Shown here piece after piece: positions 38,080-50,420 of a DNA stretch of 64,000 nucleotides. Below the pieces are notes generated by a model. That model did not search any database, was not told the origin of the DNA, and saw only the letters and a list, made by a program, of their open reading frames with translations. A program made the translations under genes and the position numbers. The stretch comes from Stomorhina lunata (lineage: Eukaryota > Arthropoda > Insecta > Diptera > Rhiniidae). The stretch lies in the NCBI GenBank assembly GCA_933228675.1, contig OW121741.1:115739248-115803247 (forward strand), in the 5' to 3' direction. Within the stretch, counting starts at the first letter, position 1, and every line of letters starts with the position of its first letter.

Positions 38080-38100
38080 GGGTCAATTTCAAAAAAAACG
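38080..38100 (+). repeat. Left 21-bp TIR of the Sola-like transposon
   Basis: GGGTCAATTTC followed by eight A and CG. Identical, inverted, to 41817-41837. Confidence 0.9.
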
Positions 38101-38479
38101 CAATTTTTGTGTCCCCGCACTTTAAACTACTATTTTAGGTAAAAAAACAAAAAACAAAAAAAAAACAAAAATGTGAGATTGAACAGCAAGGAATATGTAA
38201 CAAAAAACGTAATTCTTAAGTTTGTATGTTAGTTTTTCTGTTTTTTCAGAATAGTGTTTTGATTCTTCCTCTGACTACTTCCATACAAAAACATGTGTCC
38301 CCCGTTAGAATTTTTAGTAAACAAAATAAAATAAAATCAAGGAAAAAATAAATATGAAACATTTAATAACTGTTTTCGAATAGTTGCCTTTCTTTCTTAT
38401 GTTTTGATTTGTTATAGTTGTCAAAACTTAATTAGTAAGAATTTGGCGTTGCAAACAAAAGTTGTCCCCACAATTTGCG

Positions 38480-38490
38480 TTGAGCGTCAC
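38480..38490 (+). promoter_or_regulatory. Subterminal motif TTGAGCGTCAC, left end
   Basis: One exact copy 400 bp inside the left end. Two diverged copies, TGAGCATCAC, lie in intron 1 at 38673-38682 and 38829-38838. A transposase-binding role is inferred from symmetry with the right end. Confidence 0.5.
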
Positions 38491-38647
38491 TTTTTTATAA
38501 ATCAAGTAATATTACGCGTTTTCAATTTCCATTTAAATAAAGTAAATAACGGAAGGAAAGAACAAAGTTTAGTTATTGCAAAAGTGAAGAAACGAAAAAA
38601 AAAATCTGTTAAAAAAAGTGTGCATATACGTAGTTTTTGTAAACGCC

Positions 38648-41089
38648 ATGGTAAGGGCATGATCAAATTTCATGAGCATCACGCTAATTTTTTTAAAAGT
38701 GAATATATTAAACGTAAAAAATTGATGCTGACAACCATTGTTTACATGATTTCAACTCATTTTTTTATGACTTGTGAGTTTGAGAAATAAATTGCCTACG
38801 ATAAGAACCAAAATAGGCAAAAATTTCATGAGCATCACTTTTGATTTATATTGCTTCGTAGCTTAAAATGCTTAATTTTGATTTTATTTTTTAATTTTCA
38901 AGAGTAAAACAACAAAATTAACGGCGGCTGAAAGGGCACGGAGATATAGAGAAAAAATAAAGCTCGATAAAGCACGTAATGACGAGTATAAAAGAAAGAA
39001 GAAAGAAAGGTATAATCGTGGTATATTTGAGATAAATTTTAATTGTTAATGACTGATTCTGTTTTCAAATAGCAACGCGAAACGGATGAAAAGAGGTGAC
39101 ATGCCGAAAAAAATGCTTCTGCGTGAGCGAGTTAAAAATAGAGACTATGTACGTGCGAGGAAGTTGAAAAAAGCTGCCGAGCGTCAAAATACCGATACTT
39201 TAAGTAGTGCAATTACTCAAGCCCATGGATTACCGCAATTTATAAGCAATGAAGAGGAAGATTTACCAGCAATACCAACTAAATTAAATGTGAACACTTC
39301 TGAAAACAAAAGAGTAAAAAGGTGTAATAAGCAGCTAAAAAACAAAAATCGCGAATTACAATTACTAGTTGACCGTTTAAAGGACAAACTTAAAGACGCT
39401 GAAAAGAAGAAACAAAAGTACAAAAAAAAATTACAAAGATTTAAAAAAAATACTAAAGATACAAAAAGCTTAAGTTCGATTGTTAGAGATTCAAAGGAAA
39501 CTTTCAGTCTTTTAAAACAAAAGTATACTCAGAAAAAAAACATTTGCCCAGATATGGCTTCTAAAATATTAAAGCGTTATAGATTAAAAAAAATGTTGGC
39601 CAATGGAAAAAAAAAATTGCCGGAACCACTGTCCAGAAAAAACACAACCGTAACGGATTTTTTTATGAGGGACGACGTTAGTAGAGCTTGCGCTGGAAAG
39701 AAAGAAACCGTTACACGCGGTAAAATAAAAAAGCAAAAACGATATCTGTCTGATACGATGAAAAATCTGTACAAAATATTTAAATCCGAGAACAGTAAAA
39801 TTAATATGTCCTACATATCTTTTACGCGGCAAAAACCTTTTTTTATAAAAAGTCCTTCTGTTTCTGACAGAAATACCTGTGCTTGTATGGATCACGCTAA
39901 TATTGATTTAAAGGCCTCCAAGCTATTTCTACAAAAAGCTCTTGTTGAAAGAAATCCTGCTCAGTTAGTTAAAAAAATTATGTGCGATAGTGAGTCGGCT
40001 TTATGCGCTTGGGGTCTTTGCAAAACTTGCAAGTCGAAAAAAAATGTTATAGGCTCAACTAACAGTTCAGATGAATGCAAATGGTTTCAATGGGAGTCTG
40101 TTACGGAGAAAAGATTGAATAAGAAGAATATTTCCCAGGATAAATATGATGTTAAGGTCATGAAAAAGGTTGAAAAAGTTTCAACAGTCGCTAAGTTGGT
40201 GAGTGAGTTTCATAAAGACATGCTGAAGTTTAAAAAACATAACTTTAATGTTCGAAATCAGTACCGTGCATATCGTTTTTGCAAGGATAATTTGAGCGAA
40301 ACAGAAGTTTTGATTCACATAGACTTCTCCGAAAACTACATGTGCAAACTTTCAGAAGAAGTGCAATCGTTTCACTTTGGAGCTTCGCGAAATCAAGCAT
40401 CTCTCCATACCGGCTTAATTTATTTAAAGAAATTTGAAAAGCCCGTGAGCTTCTGCACGATTTCTTCGGATTTAAATCATGGACCGGGTGCTATTTGGGC
40501 TCATTTAGATCCAATAATTGATTATTTGAAAGATTGTGCTCCAGAAATATCGACCATACACTTCTTTTCGGATGGGCCATCTTCTCAGTATAAGCAAAAA
40601 AACAATTTTTTCTATTTCTGCAATCGAATATTTGAAAAAAAATTTAGATGCGCAACATGGTCATTTTTTGAGAAATCTCATGGAAAAGGTGCAGCAGATG
40701 GAGTTGGTGCTGTCGTGAAGCGAACCGCAGATTCGCTTGTTGCTCACGGAGCAGACATAGTAGGTGCAGAAGAATTGTACCACACGCTTCTAGGCAAAAT
40801 TGATGTGAAATTGTTTTACGTTAGTCCAAATCAAATTTTTAACATCAACAAAACATTGCCCAAAAATTTAAAGACAGTTCAAGGCACGAGAGATATTCAC
40901 CAAATAATTACAAAATCCAGAGGTGAATTGATTTACAGATCTCTCTCGTGCTTTTGCAACTTAAACCTCTGGGAGACCGGAAATTTATGCAACTGCCACA
41001 AACTTAATTTGAAAGTGGTAAAAATGAATGAGAATGAAAAAAAACAAAGCCGCTTATCATATCATGAAGTTTATTCAGATTCAGAATAA
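38648..41089 (+). CDS. Three-exon transposase-like protein, 708 aa, candidate DDD enzyme
   Basis: Exon 1 is the ATG itself (38648-38650, context GCCATGG) followed at once by donor GTAAGG. Exon 2 is 38903-39009 and exon 3 39073-41089. The introns (38651-38902 and 39010-39072) start GT, end AG and keep the frame. In the 708-residue product, 2-75 holds two basic, DNA-binding-like blocks (AERARRYREK, then RERVKNRDYVRARK). A charged coiled coil lies at about 115-165. A cysteine cluster at about 306-356 (CAC..H, then C....C..C) could bind zinc. Next come three acidic motifs typical of an RNase H-fold transposase: HIDFSENY (D454), FFSDGPSSQYK (D537) and SHGKGAADGVG (D579). A second cysteine-histidine cluster, CFC and CNCH, is at 663-679. 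No stop interrupts it. The catalytic role is inferred. I place it with uncharacterised animal proteins sharing these three motifs, possibly Sola transposases. Confidence 0.75.
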
Positions 41090-41248
41090 TGAAATGAAAA
41101 TTTATAAATTAAGTTATTCTTTTCCTCAAATATTTAATTACTACTTTAATATTGAATTACTTCCTTTTTTCCATTTTTGTTATAGAAATCAAAGAATATG
41201 TTTAGTTTTGAATGAAAATTTTTGTTTTTTTATTTACTTTTTGTAAAA

Positions 41249-41254
41249 AATAAA
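41249..41254 (+). terminator. Polyadenylation signal AATAAA
   Basis: AATAAA 160 bp after the transposase stop codon, followed by a T-rich stretch. This is the expected position for 3'-end processing. Confidence 0.55.
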
Positions 41255-41312
41255 GTTTTTTTCGTTAAACATAAAATTTTGCATTATTTCTTGTTTACAT
41301 GTAAAAAAATCT

Positions 41313-41343
41313 CTTGATCGTCACAAAATATCTTGAGCGTCAC
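41313..41343 (+). promoter_or_regulatory. Subterminal motif pair, right end
   Basis: CTTGATCGTCAC (41313-41324) and CTTGAGCGTCAC (41332-41343) lie 19 bases apart. An inverted copy, GTGACGCTCAAG, is at 41647-41658. Confidence 0.5.
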
Positions 41344-41816
41344 ACGTAGTTTTTTTCCTTAGTATGCTTATAATTGCAGTTTTATTTAAATACCGCGTTA
41401 CAAGTCTATTACTTTACAAGTAACCTATAAGTTCAAGTCTGTTTTTTTATCAAAAATTTACAAATTTTTATATTAACATTTTAAAATAACTAGTCGCTTA
41501 AAAAAAAATTAAAAATCAAGGTGAATCATGATAATCGAAGTTGTGATTTTTGCAAAAGTCCATCTTGAGTAACAAATGAACATCGTAGTAAGCTTGAATT
41601 CCAAATATTTTTGCATTTTTAGTGATTTTTGATACATATTTGGTGTGTGACGCTCAAGATAGAAATCATAGAAAACCTTAAAAAAATGAAAAAATATTAA
41701 ATTTTTTGAGAGCCTAAAAGTACCACCGGATTCTTCATCAATTTCTATATAAATTGGTCACTCTTACAGGCGAATTGAAAAAACTTTAAAAATAAGCAAA
41801 AAAAACTCGTTGTGTA

Positions 41817-41837
41817 CGTTTTTTTTGAAATTGACCC
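41817..41837 (-). repeat. Right 21-bp TIR of the Sola-like transposon
   Basis: CG, eight T, then GAAATTGACCC: the exact reverse complement of the left TIR, followed by ATAT at 41838-41841. Confidence 0.9.
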
Positions 41838-41841
41838 ATAT

Positions 41842-43139
41842 ATATTTTTCATTATACAAACGAGTATTCGATGTCTTCTTTTGTTTTTGTATGAATTTTT
41901 CATATATGTTTTTATTTTTCTATACTTAACATTAAAATGTGTGAGTGTTTGTATCTGACTGCATTAAGTGCTTAATACATGATGGCGTATGAGTGTTATT
42001 TAGATACATCGTATGTTTACATTTGAATTGAAACAAAACTAAAGCCTATCTTAGGGGTTGCAATATGATATTATACTATTGAAATATTAAGAATAAAAAT
42101 ACTCTAAAAAAACATGAAAATATTAAGTTTTTGAATATTAAAAACAATTCTATAAATTATAGAAGAAAATCACTGTTTTGAAAAGTTTTTTTTTTGTTCT
42201 GTCTATTAAAAAATATCGATAATCTAAATCCTGATAAAATTTCAAATAAAAAACTTCAACAAACCGCAAAAACTTGAAGTTTTAAGACACTATTCTCTTA
42301 TTAACCACAAAAACACCAATTTAATATTTTATTCAAAAATGTTAAGAAAAACTTTCAAAATTTCAAACCACAATAATATGGTTCTCCAAAACGAACATAA
42401 AAATTAATATAATTTTTTCAATCTTTATATATTTTCAGTTCACAAAATCTCCAAACCATAAAGTGAGTATGACATGCATATAACCAAAATAAAATTAAAA
42501 ATATCAACAAAAAATTAAAGCGTAAATAACAATATTTGTATGGTACGTACACGCAATAAAAAAGAAATTACCAAACTTTTAATACAAACAAATCTAATAT
42601 GGAATTTTCCAAACAAAAAAATAAATAAATTACCTTACTTGCTTTCAAATCTATAGGCATAATTACAACAACTTGACTTTAATATACCATTTATGTCTGT
42701 TTCAATATGAAAATAAAAAACTTGTTTTTATAATGTCTACAAACTTTCAAATAAATTGTATATGTATAAACCAGCATTGTCCTTTTTAGGGCCACCAGGA
42801 TAATATAATCATTACATAAAAGAAGTTGTAAATATCACCCCAACAAAAAAAAACTGTGTAAAAAGAATAAATAAACAAACGTACAAAACGGCGACATTGA
42901 ACCTAAAGGTCAATGGAAGTGAGACTTTGTTATTTTAAGTAAAAAGATAATATATACAAAATATTCTCTATATTAAAAACACGTCTGTAGTATTATAAAA
43001 GTTATTGAAAAACATTTGGCTTTAAATGCGAAATACCTTTCTAGTATAATTTTCAAGGCTAAAAATCTACATACTTTGTAATATTTGAATAACATAAAAT
43101 TATAAATATTCTCCTTAAAGCTTTAAATAGAAAAAAAAC
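41842..43139. other. Intergenic, AT-rich, no gene seen
   Basis: Flank to the right of the Sola-like transposon, before satellite array F. No structure that I can support. Confidence 0.4.
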
Positions 43140-45830
43140 CATTCCTACAAAAAAATAGTAGGGGAAAATGTTTGAAATTTTCCTATAGAAATAACAAAAT
43201 TTAGAAAATTTTTTATAAAAACAGAAAAATTTTTGAAAGTTTTTTACTGAAATAATTAAATTTTGGAATGTTTTATTTCATAACTTTAAAATATGAAAAG
43301 TTTGCTAAATAAAGAGTAAAATTTCTTAAATATTTCTAACTAAAAAGTTAAATTTTGGAAATTATCTTAAAGAAATTGCAAAAGTTTTCTCAAAGAAATA
43401 GTAAATTTTTCGAAATTTTACCAAAAAGTAGAAAATTTTCAGAAATTTGTCCAAAGAAAATTTGGAAAATTTCTTAAAGAAATAGTAAAATTTCGGAAAT
43501 TTTCCTAAAGAAATAATAAATTATCGAAAATTTTCCTAAAAAAAAAGAGTAAAATTTTGAAAGTTTTTCTAAAAAAATAAATAATAATTTTTTTATAAAA
43601 ACGAATATTTTGCAAATCAAAAATTAAAAAAACAAAAAAAAATTTACAATGAAAATTTTCCATAAAAAAAAATTTACACCGAAAATTTTCTATCAAAAAT
43701 TTTATAACGAAAATTTTCTATAAAAAATTTTGGACTAAAAATTTCCTATAAATAATTTTACCCAAAACTTGTCTATAAAAAATTTTACACCAAAAATTTT
43801 CTATAAAAATTTTACACCAAAAATTTTTCTATAAAATTTTTTTCACAGAAAATTTTACATCGAAAATATTGTATAAGAAATTTTACACAGAAAAATTTTT
43901 TTAAAAAATTTTACACCAAAAATTTTCTATAAAAATATTTACATCAAAAATTTTCTACTAAAAAATTTTGCATTGAAAATTCTATAAAAAAATTTGAAAT
44001 AAAAAATTTCTATAAAAAAAATTTACACCAAAAATTTAGTTTTCTGAAAAAAAAATTTTACCGAAAATTTTTTATCAAAATTTTTTATCGAAAATTTTCT
44101 ATAAAAAAAAATTACAATAAAAATTTCCTATAAAAAATTTTACACCGAAAACTTTTTATAAAAAATTTTACACTCAAAATTTTCCATTAAAAATTTTACA
44201 CCGAAAATTTTCTATAAAAAATTTTACACCGAAAATTTTCTATAAAAAATTTAACACTGAAAATTTTCTAAAAAAAATTTACACCGAAAATTTTCTTTAA
44301 AAATTTTACACAAAAAATTTCTAGAAAAAAATTGTACACCAAAAATTATTTTTTTTAATTTTTTGTCCGAAAATTTTATAACAAAAATTTTGTATTAAAA
44401 ATTTGACATCGAAAATATTCTATAAAAAGTTTTACACAGAAAAATTTTTTTAAAAAATTTTACACCGAAAATTTTCTATAAAAAATTTTACACCAAAAAT
44501 TTTCTTTTAAAAAATTTTACACCGAAAATTTTCTATAAAAAAATTTACAGAGAAATATTTGAATAAAAAAATTTTGCATCAAAAATTCTATAAAAAAATA
44601 TTTGACGTCCAAAATTACTATAAAAAAATTTTACAACAAAAATTTTCAATCAAAATTTTTACAAAAATTGTATACTAATAATTTTCTAAACAAAATTTTT
44701 TACTGAACATTTTCTATCAAAATTTTTTACAGAAAATTTTCTATCAAAATTTTTTACAGAAAATTTTCTATCAAAATTTTTTCACCGATATTTTCTATAA
44801 AAAGTTTTACACCGAAAATTGTTTATACAAATTTTAAACCGAAAATTTTTTATAAAAATTTTACAAGGAAAATTTTTTATAAAAAAATTTATATCGAAAA
44901 TTTTTTATCAAAAATTTTACACCAAAAACTTTCTATGAAAAATTTTACACCGAAAAATTTCTATAAACACATTTACAGCAAAAATTTTCTATAAAAAATT
45001 TTGAAACAAAAATTTCTATCAAAAAAATTTCACATCGAAAATTTCTATAAAAAAAAAATTTACACCAAAAATTTTCTATAAAAAATTTTGCATTGCAAAT
45101 TTTTTATCAAAAATTTTAAACCCAAAATTTTCCATAAAAATTTTTAAACCGAAAATTTTCTAAAAAAAAAAATTTACCGAAAATTTGCTAAAAAAAATTT
45201 TTCACTGAAAATTTTCCATAAAAATTTTGCACAGAAAATCTTCTATAAAAAATTTTATACCGAAAATTTTCTATAAAAAATTTTTCATAGAAAATTTTCC
45301 ATAAAAAATTTTACACCAAAAATTTTGTACAATGAGTTATAAACCAAAACTTTTCTATTACAAATTTTAGAGGAAATATTTTTTATAAAATATTTCACAC
45401 TGAAAATTTCTTATAAACAATTTTACACTGAAAATTATAGATAAAAAATTTTTAGACGGAGTGTTTCTATCAAAAATTTTACACCGAAAATTTTTTATAA
45501 AAAATTTTAACACCAAACATTTTCTTTAAAAATGTTACACAAAAAAATTTCTATAAAAATTTTTGCACCGAAAATTTTCTATAAAAAATTTTCCATAAAA
45601 AATTTTCTATAAAAAATTTTCCATAAAAAATTTTCTATAAAAAATGTTCCACCAAAAATTTTCTATAAAAAATTTGAACACCGAAAATTTTCTATAAAAA
45701 TTTTTCACCAAAAATTTTCTATTAAAACTTTTTTCACCAAAAATTTTCTATCAAATATGTTTTACCGAAAATTTTTTACAAAAAATTTTAAACCAAAAAT
45801 TTCTATAACCGAAAACTTTCAAATTTGTTT
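43140..45830 (-). repeat. Satellite array F, ~28-bp unit, inverted relative to array E
   Basis: The unit is ACACCGAAAATTTTC plus TATAAAAAATTTT. Its reverse complement, with CGGTGT followed by AAAATTTTTTATAG, is the array E unit. The asymmetric CGGTGT/ACACCG word makes the inverted orientation clear. More degenerate than array E, with GAAATAGTAAAA-type units at the left edge (43150-43560). Confidence 0.95.
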
Positions 45831-47039
45831 TTTTCTTTTTTGGAGTTTTAAGATTAGTTAGTTGATGTAGGATGACACTGTAGTTGTAGAATGATTCAGT
45901 AGTCTTAGGATACATACCTACGATAAGTACATACAATGAGTTTGTGCAATATTTTAATAAATTTTCGTGTTTTTCCGAAAGTTTTATTTGACATTATTTT
46001 ATTCGGAACACTCTTACACATATTTTAATCATACTTAATTTTGTATATATTTGACTATTTTTGCAAATGAAGTTATACAGTCGGTTTTATATTATCCCTT
46101 CTGTATGTGAAGTGTTTATGCTGATTTTTTATATTCCCCCCATGACAATCATTCGCTTTAGGTCAGATCTGAAGTGTAAATGACTTTTTGATATTGAAAT
46201 ACATAATAGATTTCACATGGTGTCATCTGTTTCTGACAACTAGAGAAAAGCAAATGTATTAAAAATCAATGATGTTTAAAAAATAATCAATGGATTTTAA
46301 TTGCATTTTTTAGTTGAATTCAAAATTTAACCAAAAATATTAAAGAAAATATTTTGGTGTTTTTTAAAAAGAAATTTTTAAATTTCTGGCTGACATAAAA
46401 ATATTAAAAATTTGTAACGTTTTTCTTAAGATTTCCTAATTTTAATGTTTTTCGTCTTATTTTGCATAATTAAACTTCTTAAAGGATTTTAATTTACAAA
46501 ATATTTAATGCCATTTTGTAGGAAAAGGTATTACCGCAAATACAGCCACATGCTTTTAGTCCCTAATAGGCCTAACCATACATTTATGCCAGCACTTATT
46601 GACCAATTATAACATGAAAAAGCTCTCAACACTTATGGTATTTGTAATTTTCTAACCCTCCAGAATATTAAATTTATTCATGTTTTCTTCCTTCCTCACC
46701 TTTTCTTCTTAAATACTTTCATCATATTAATATTGTTCCAGTTATACATACATATTTAGAAAATTTGCTCCCAGTTTTAGATCATATTCCAAAAGGCCAT
46801 TTTTATTCTGTATTTACTTTTGTTTTTGTTTTAACAAGCTCGCTTTTATACAACTGACCTAAAAGAATTATTGCCTTATTAAACTTTAACGAGTTCCTAC
46901 TGTTTAGAAAAATAACTCGACCTAATTTAGTTATGAAAAGGGAACTTTTCAGAGTTATATAGAAGGGAAATATGTATTAAGCATTTTAATAATTTATTTA
47001 AAAGGAATTTTTTATGATATATTGCAGAATGATAATAAT
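45831..47039. other. Intergenic, no gene seen
   Basis: Ordinary AT-rich sequence between satellite arrays F and G. Confidence 0.4.
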
Positions 47040-48475
47040 TTTATAAGTAGAAATAGTAAAATTTTGGAAATTTTTTATAGAAATAAACAATTTTGCAAAT
47101 TTTTCAATAAAAGTAGCAAATAAAGAGTAAATTTTAAAAAAAATTCTATACAAATACTAAAATTTAAAAAAAAAAAAAATTCTATACAAATACTAACCTT
47201 TTTAAAAATTTCTTATAGAAGTAGTAAAATTTTGCAAAATTTTCTATAGAAATAGTAAAAATTTGCAAAATTTTCTATAGTAATAGAAAAATTTTGCAAA
47301 ATTTTCTATAGAAATACAAAAATCTTACAAAATTTTCTAAAGAAATAAAAATTTTGCAAAATTTTCTATAGAAATAGTAAAACTTTGCAAAATTTTCTAT
47401 AAAAATAGTAAAACTTTGCAAAATTTTCTATAAAAATAGTAAAACTTTGCAAAATTTTCTATAGAAATAGTAAAATTGTGCAAAATTTTCTATAGAAATA
47501 TAAAAATTTTACAAAATTTTCTATAGAAATAGTAAAATTTTCGAAAATTTTCTATTAAAATAGTAACACTTTGGAAAATTTTCTATAGAAATAGTAAAAT
47601 TTTGGAAAATTTTCTATAGAAATAGTAAAATTTTGGAAAATTTTCTATAGAAATAGTAAAATTTTCGAAAATTTTCTACAGAAATAGTAAAATTTTCGAA
47701 AATTTTCTATAGAAATTGGAAAATTTTGCAAAATTTTCTATAGAAATAGTAAAATTTTCGAAAATTTTCTATAGAAATAGTAAAATTTTGGAAAATTTTC
47801 TATAGAAATAGTAAAATTTTGGAAAATTTTCTTTAGAAATAGTAAAATTTTGGAAAATTTTCTATGGAAATAGTAAAATTTTGTAAAATTTTCTATAAAA
47901 ATAGTAAAATTTTGCAAAGTTTTCTATAAAAAAATAAAAAAAAAAATAATATAAAAAAATAAAAATAGTAAAATTTTGAAAAATTTTCTATAAAAAATAG
48001 TAAAATTTTGCAAAATTTTCTATAAAAAATAGTAAAATTTTCGAAAATTTTCTATAGAAATAGTAAAATTTTGGAAAATCTTCTATAGAAATAGTAAAAT
48101 TTTGGAAAATTTTCTATGGAAATAGTAAAATTTTGCAAAGTTTTCTATAAAAAATAGTAAAATTTTGCAAAGTTTTCTATAAAAAATAGTAAAATTTTGC
48201 AAAGTTTTCTATAAAAATAGTAAAATTTTGCAAAATTTTCTATAGAAATAGTAAAATTTTGCAAAATTTTACTATTTTAATAGAAAATTTTGCAAAATTT
48301 TATTATTGTTATAGAAAATTATATTGAAATAGTCAAATAGAAATGGTAAAACTTTGCAAAAATTTCTATAGAAATAGTAAAATTTACAAAATTTTCTATA
48401 GAAATAAAAAAAATTTTGCTTAATATTCCATATAAATAGTAAAATTTTACTAAATTTTCCATAGAATTGTAAAAT
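47040..48475 (+). repeat. Satellite array G, 31-bp unit, same family as array A
   Basis: The unit is GAAATAGTAAAATTTTGC plus AAAATTTTCTATA, with GCAAAA, GGAAAA and CGAAAA variants. It differs from array A mainly by AGT for AGG. Near 48260-48310 the orientation flips for one or two units (TTACTATTTTAATAG). Confidence 0.95.
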
Positions 48476-49421
48476 ATATATATATGATTACTAATTATTG
48501 GAATACTTTTAAGCTGCTGTGTCATTTCAACTCATATCATTCGAAAATCTCAAACACGTGTATATATTTAGTTACCTTGGACAACACATTTAAAAATAAA
48601 TATTTATTAATTCTTAATTATTTGTTGATATTTCTACTTTATGTTCTTTCACTAAAAATTTGTTATCAAAGTATCTTTATTTCACATCAATCTAAAACCC
48701 AAATCTTTAATAAACATTAATGTGTGGGACAATTACTATATCTTTAAAAGTTTTCATGGTTCATAAAATGTGCCCATAGCAACCGAATATATCATTATTT
48801 GAATTTTTCCTTGACATGTCCTTTTAAGTATTTTCTGTATATTTCTGTTTATTTTTTTTTAAGGAAATTACAATATATTTTAAGATTCTTTATTTAAAAG
48901 GCTTTTGTTCTATAACCCTTATCAGTCATGATAAGGGTAAAGGACATCTATTACATACAGACGGAGAAAAGCAAAGCATTTTCGTAAACAATAAATCGGA
49001 GTAACATGTTTTATTAATTGCGTGTGTAATGGTGCGATGAATGTATGAATACTTATATATGTATACGAAAAGGTATTAAATCCAAAGGTTTCTTTTTTTA
49101 TTTTAGAATTTAAATAAAAGTTATTCAATAATTTGGAAAATAAATTAAAAATCCTAAATCAATCGAGAATTAGATTTTTGCTATATGTATGTATTTTTTT
49201 GTGAGGAAGTGAGGAAGAAGGTGAGGCAAAATTGTTAGTTTATTTCAATAGAATAGTTAAAAATATATGGTTGCAAAATATTTTGAAGATTTTACTTTTT
49301 CTTTTAAAGTTTTCTATTTAAATATAATATTTTTTTTTATTTTTTTGAAATAATTTTAAAAAATTTTTGATCTTATAAAACTCATGAAATTTGTTTAATA
49401 GACAAATTCTTCTTTCATGTT
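48476..49421. other. Intergenic, no gene seen
   Basis: AT-rich spacer. Open frames at 48484-48720 and 48922-49128 have no recognisable motif. Confidence 0.4.
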
Positions 49422-49447
49422 GCACAGTGGTTTGAAACCAAAAAAAA
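49422..49447 (+). repeat. Left 26-bp TIR of the 49.4-51.4 kb element
   Basis: A perfect inverted match to 51352-51377. Confidence 0.9.
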
Positions 49448-49704
49448 GTGGTAATAAATTTGTATCTTCTAAACTGTAAGTCTGACTGTATCATTAAGTA
49501 TGGGAGAATTGTTAAGGGGAATTCAAGCTTTTCTAACTTTACTTTACTCTTACAATAACTGTTTTGGGTTTTAAGTTATTTCACTTCAAAAACAAATAAA
49601 AAATAATTTTTTTCATAGACTTTTTTTAATTTTTGACCCATTGTGCATTCCATATTAAACTCATAATCTAAACAAGAAAATAAACTTTATAACTGCAAAA
49701 ATTT

Positions 49705-50420
49705 AGAATCACTTTCTGTCCGTCCGTCCGTCTGGCTGGCTGGCTGGCTGGACCCCCATGTAAACCTTGTGATCAAACTACAGGTCACAATTCTGAAGAT
49801 AATTTGATTAAATTTGGCACAGATCACTTTTTTGATAGTATGACCATGCCTATTGAAATTCTTCAAAATCAGTCAATTATTTACGGTACCTTTGATAATG
49901 GGACCATAGCTATTGAAATTCGTCAAAATCGGTAAATTATTTATAGTACCTCCCATAGATCCCACTTCACGGAATTGATATATTGGCCACAAATATCAAT
50001 ATTTTTTCATGAAATTTAACAAAAAATACTGCCTATGCAAACGAAAATCATTGTACAAATTTCATTAAAATCGGTCCACATTTTACCATAGCTCCCGTAC
50101 AAACTTTTCTTTAAAAACGCACTAAATGAGACAAAAATCAGTAAAACGATCGTAACTCTAAAGATAATGCCAATTTTAAGTTTATTTTTGGCACACATAA
50201 GTTTTGTAACAACTGTAATCAATTTGCCAAATTTCGAGATAATCGGTCCACATTTGACCCTAGCTCTCATATAAGTCCAAATGACGGAAACAGGTTAAAT
50301 ATATAGGTTTTGAGAAAATGTTTGTATGATGACAAAATTTAGCAAATCTTTGTCTTTATACAGAAAAAAGAACATCGTATGATTGGGCTTAACCGACTAT
50401 AGCACTTTCTTACTTGTTTT
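49705..50420 (+). repeat. Dispersed repeat with GTCC/GGCT start and poly-T end
   Basis: Starts with (GTCC)n(GGCT)n at 49717-49753 and ends CTTTCTTACTTG plus a T run near 50420. Inside, two related blocks (TGACCATGCCTATTGAAATT and GGACCATAGCTATTGAAATT) are followed by units with AATCGGTCCACATTT. Its first part matches the inverted copy at 10760-11060 and its second part matches 20140-20510. Confidence 0.65.

Larger units (their letters stand above)
38080..41837 (+). mobile_element. Apparently complete DNA transposon, Sola-like candidate (3758 bp)
   Basis: Perfect 21-bp terminal inverted repeats (38080-38100 and 41817-41837), beginning GGGTCAATTTC, are flanked by ATAT on both sides, a 4-bp target duplication. 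Subterminal copies of a TTGAGCGTCAC-type motif occur near both ends. A three-exon gene for a 708-residue transposase-like protein fills the middle, with a polyadenylation signal after it. GC content and codon use are higher than in the flanking satellite DNA. The intact frame and perfect ends suggest recent insertion. A 4-bp duplication with a DDD-type enzyme fits the Sola superfamily as I know it, but this is an inference. Confidence 0.85.

Noticed and set aside
38404..38790. 128-codon open frame at the start of the Sola-like element
   Set aside because: It overlaps the inferred exon 1 and intron 1 in a different frame. Its donor site does not join exon 2 in frame, whereas the ATG at 38648 does.
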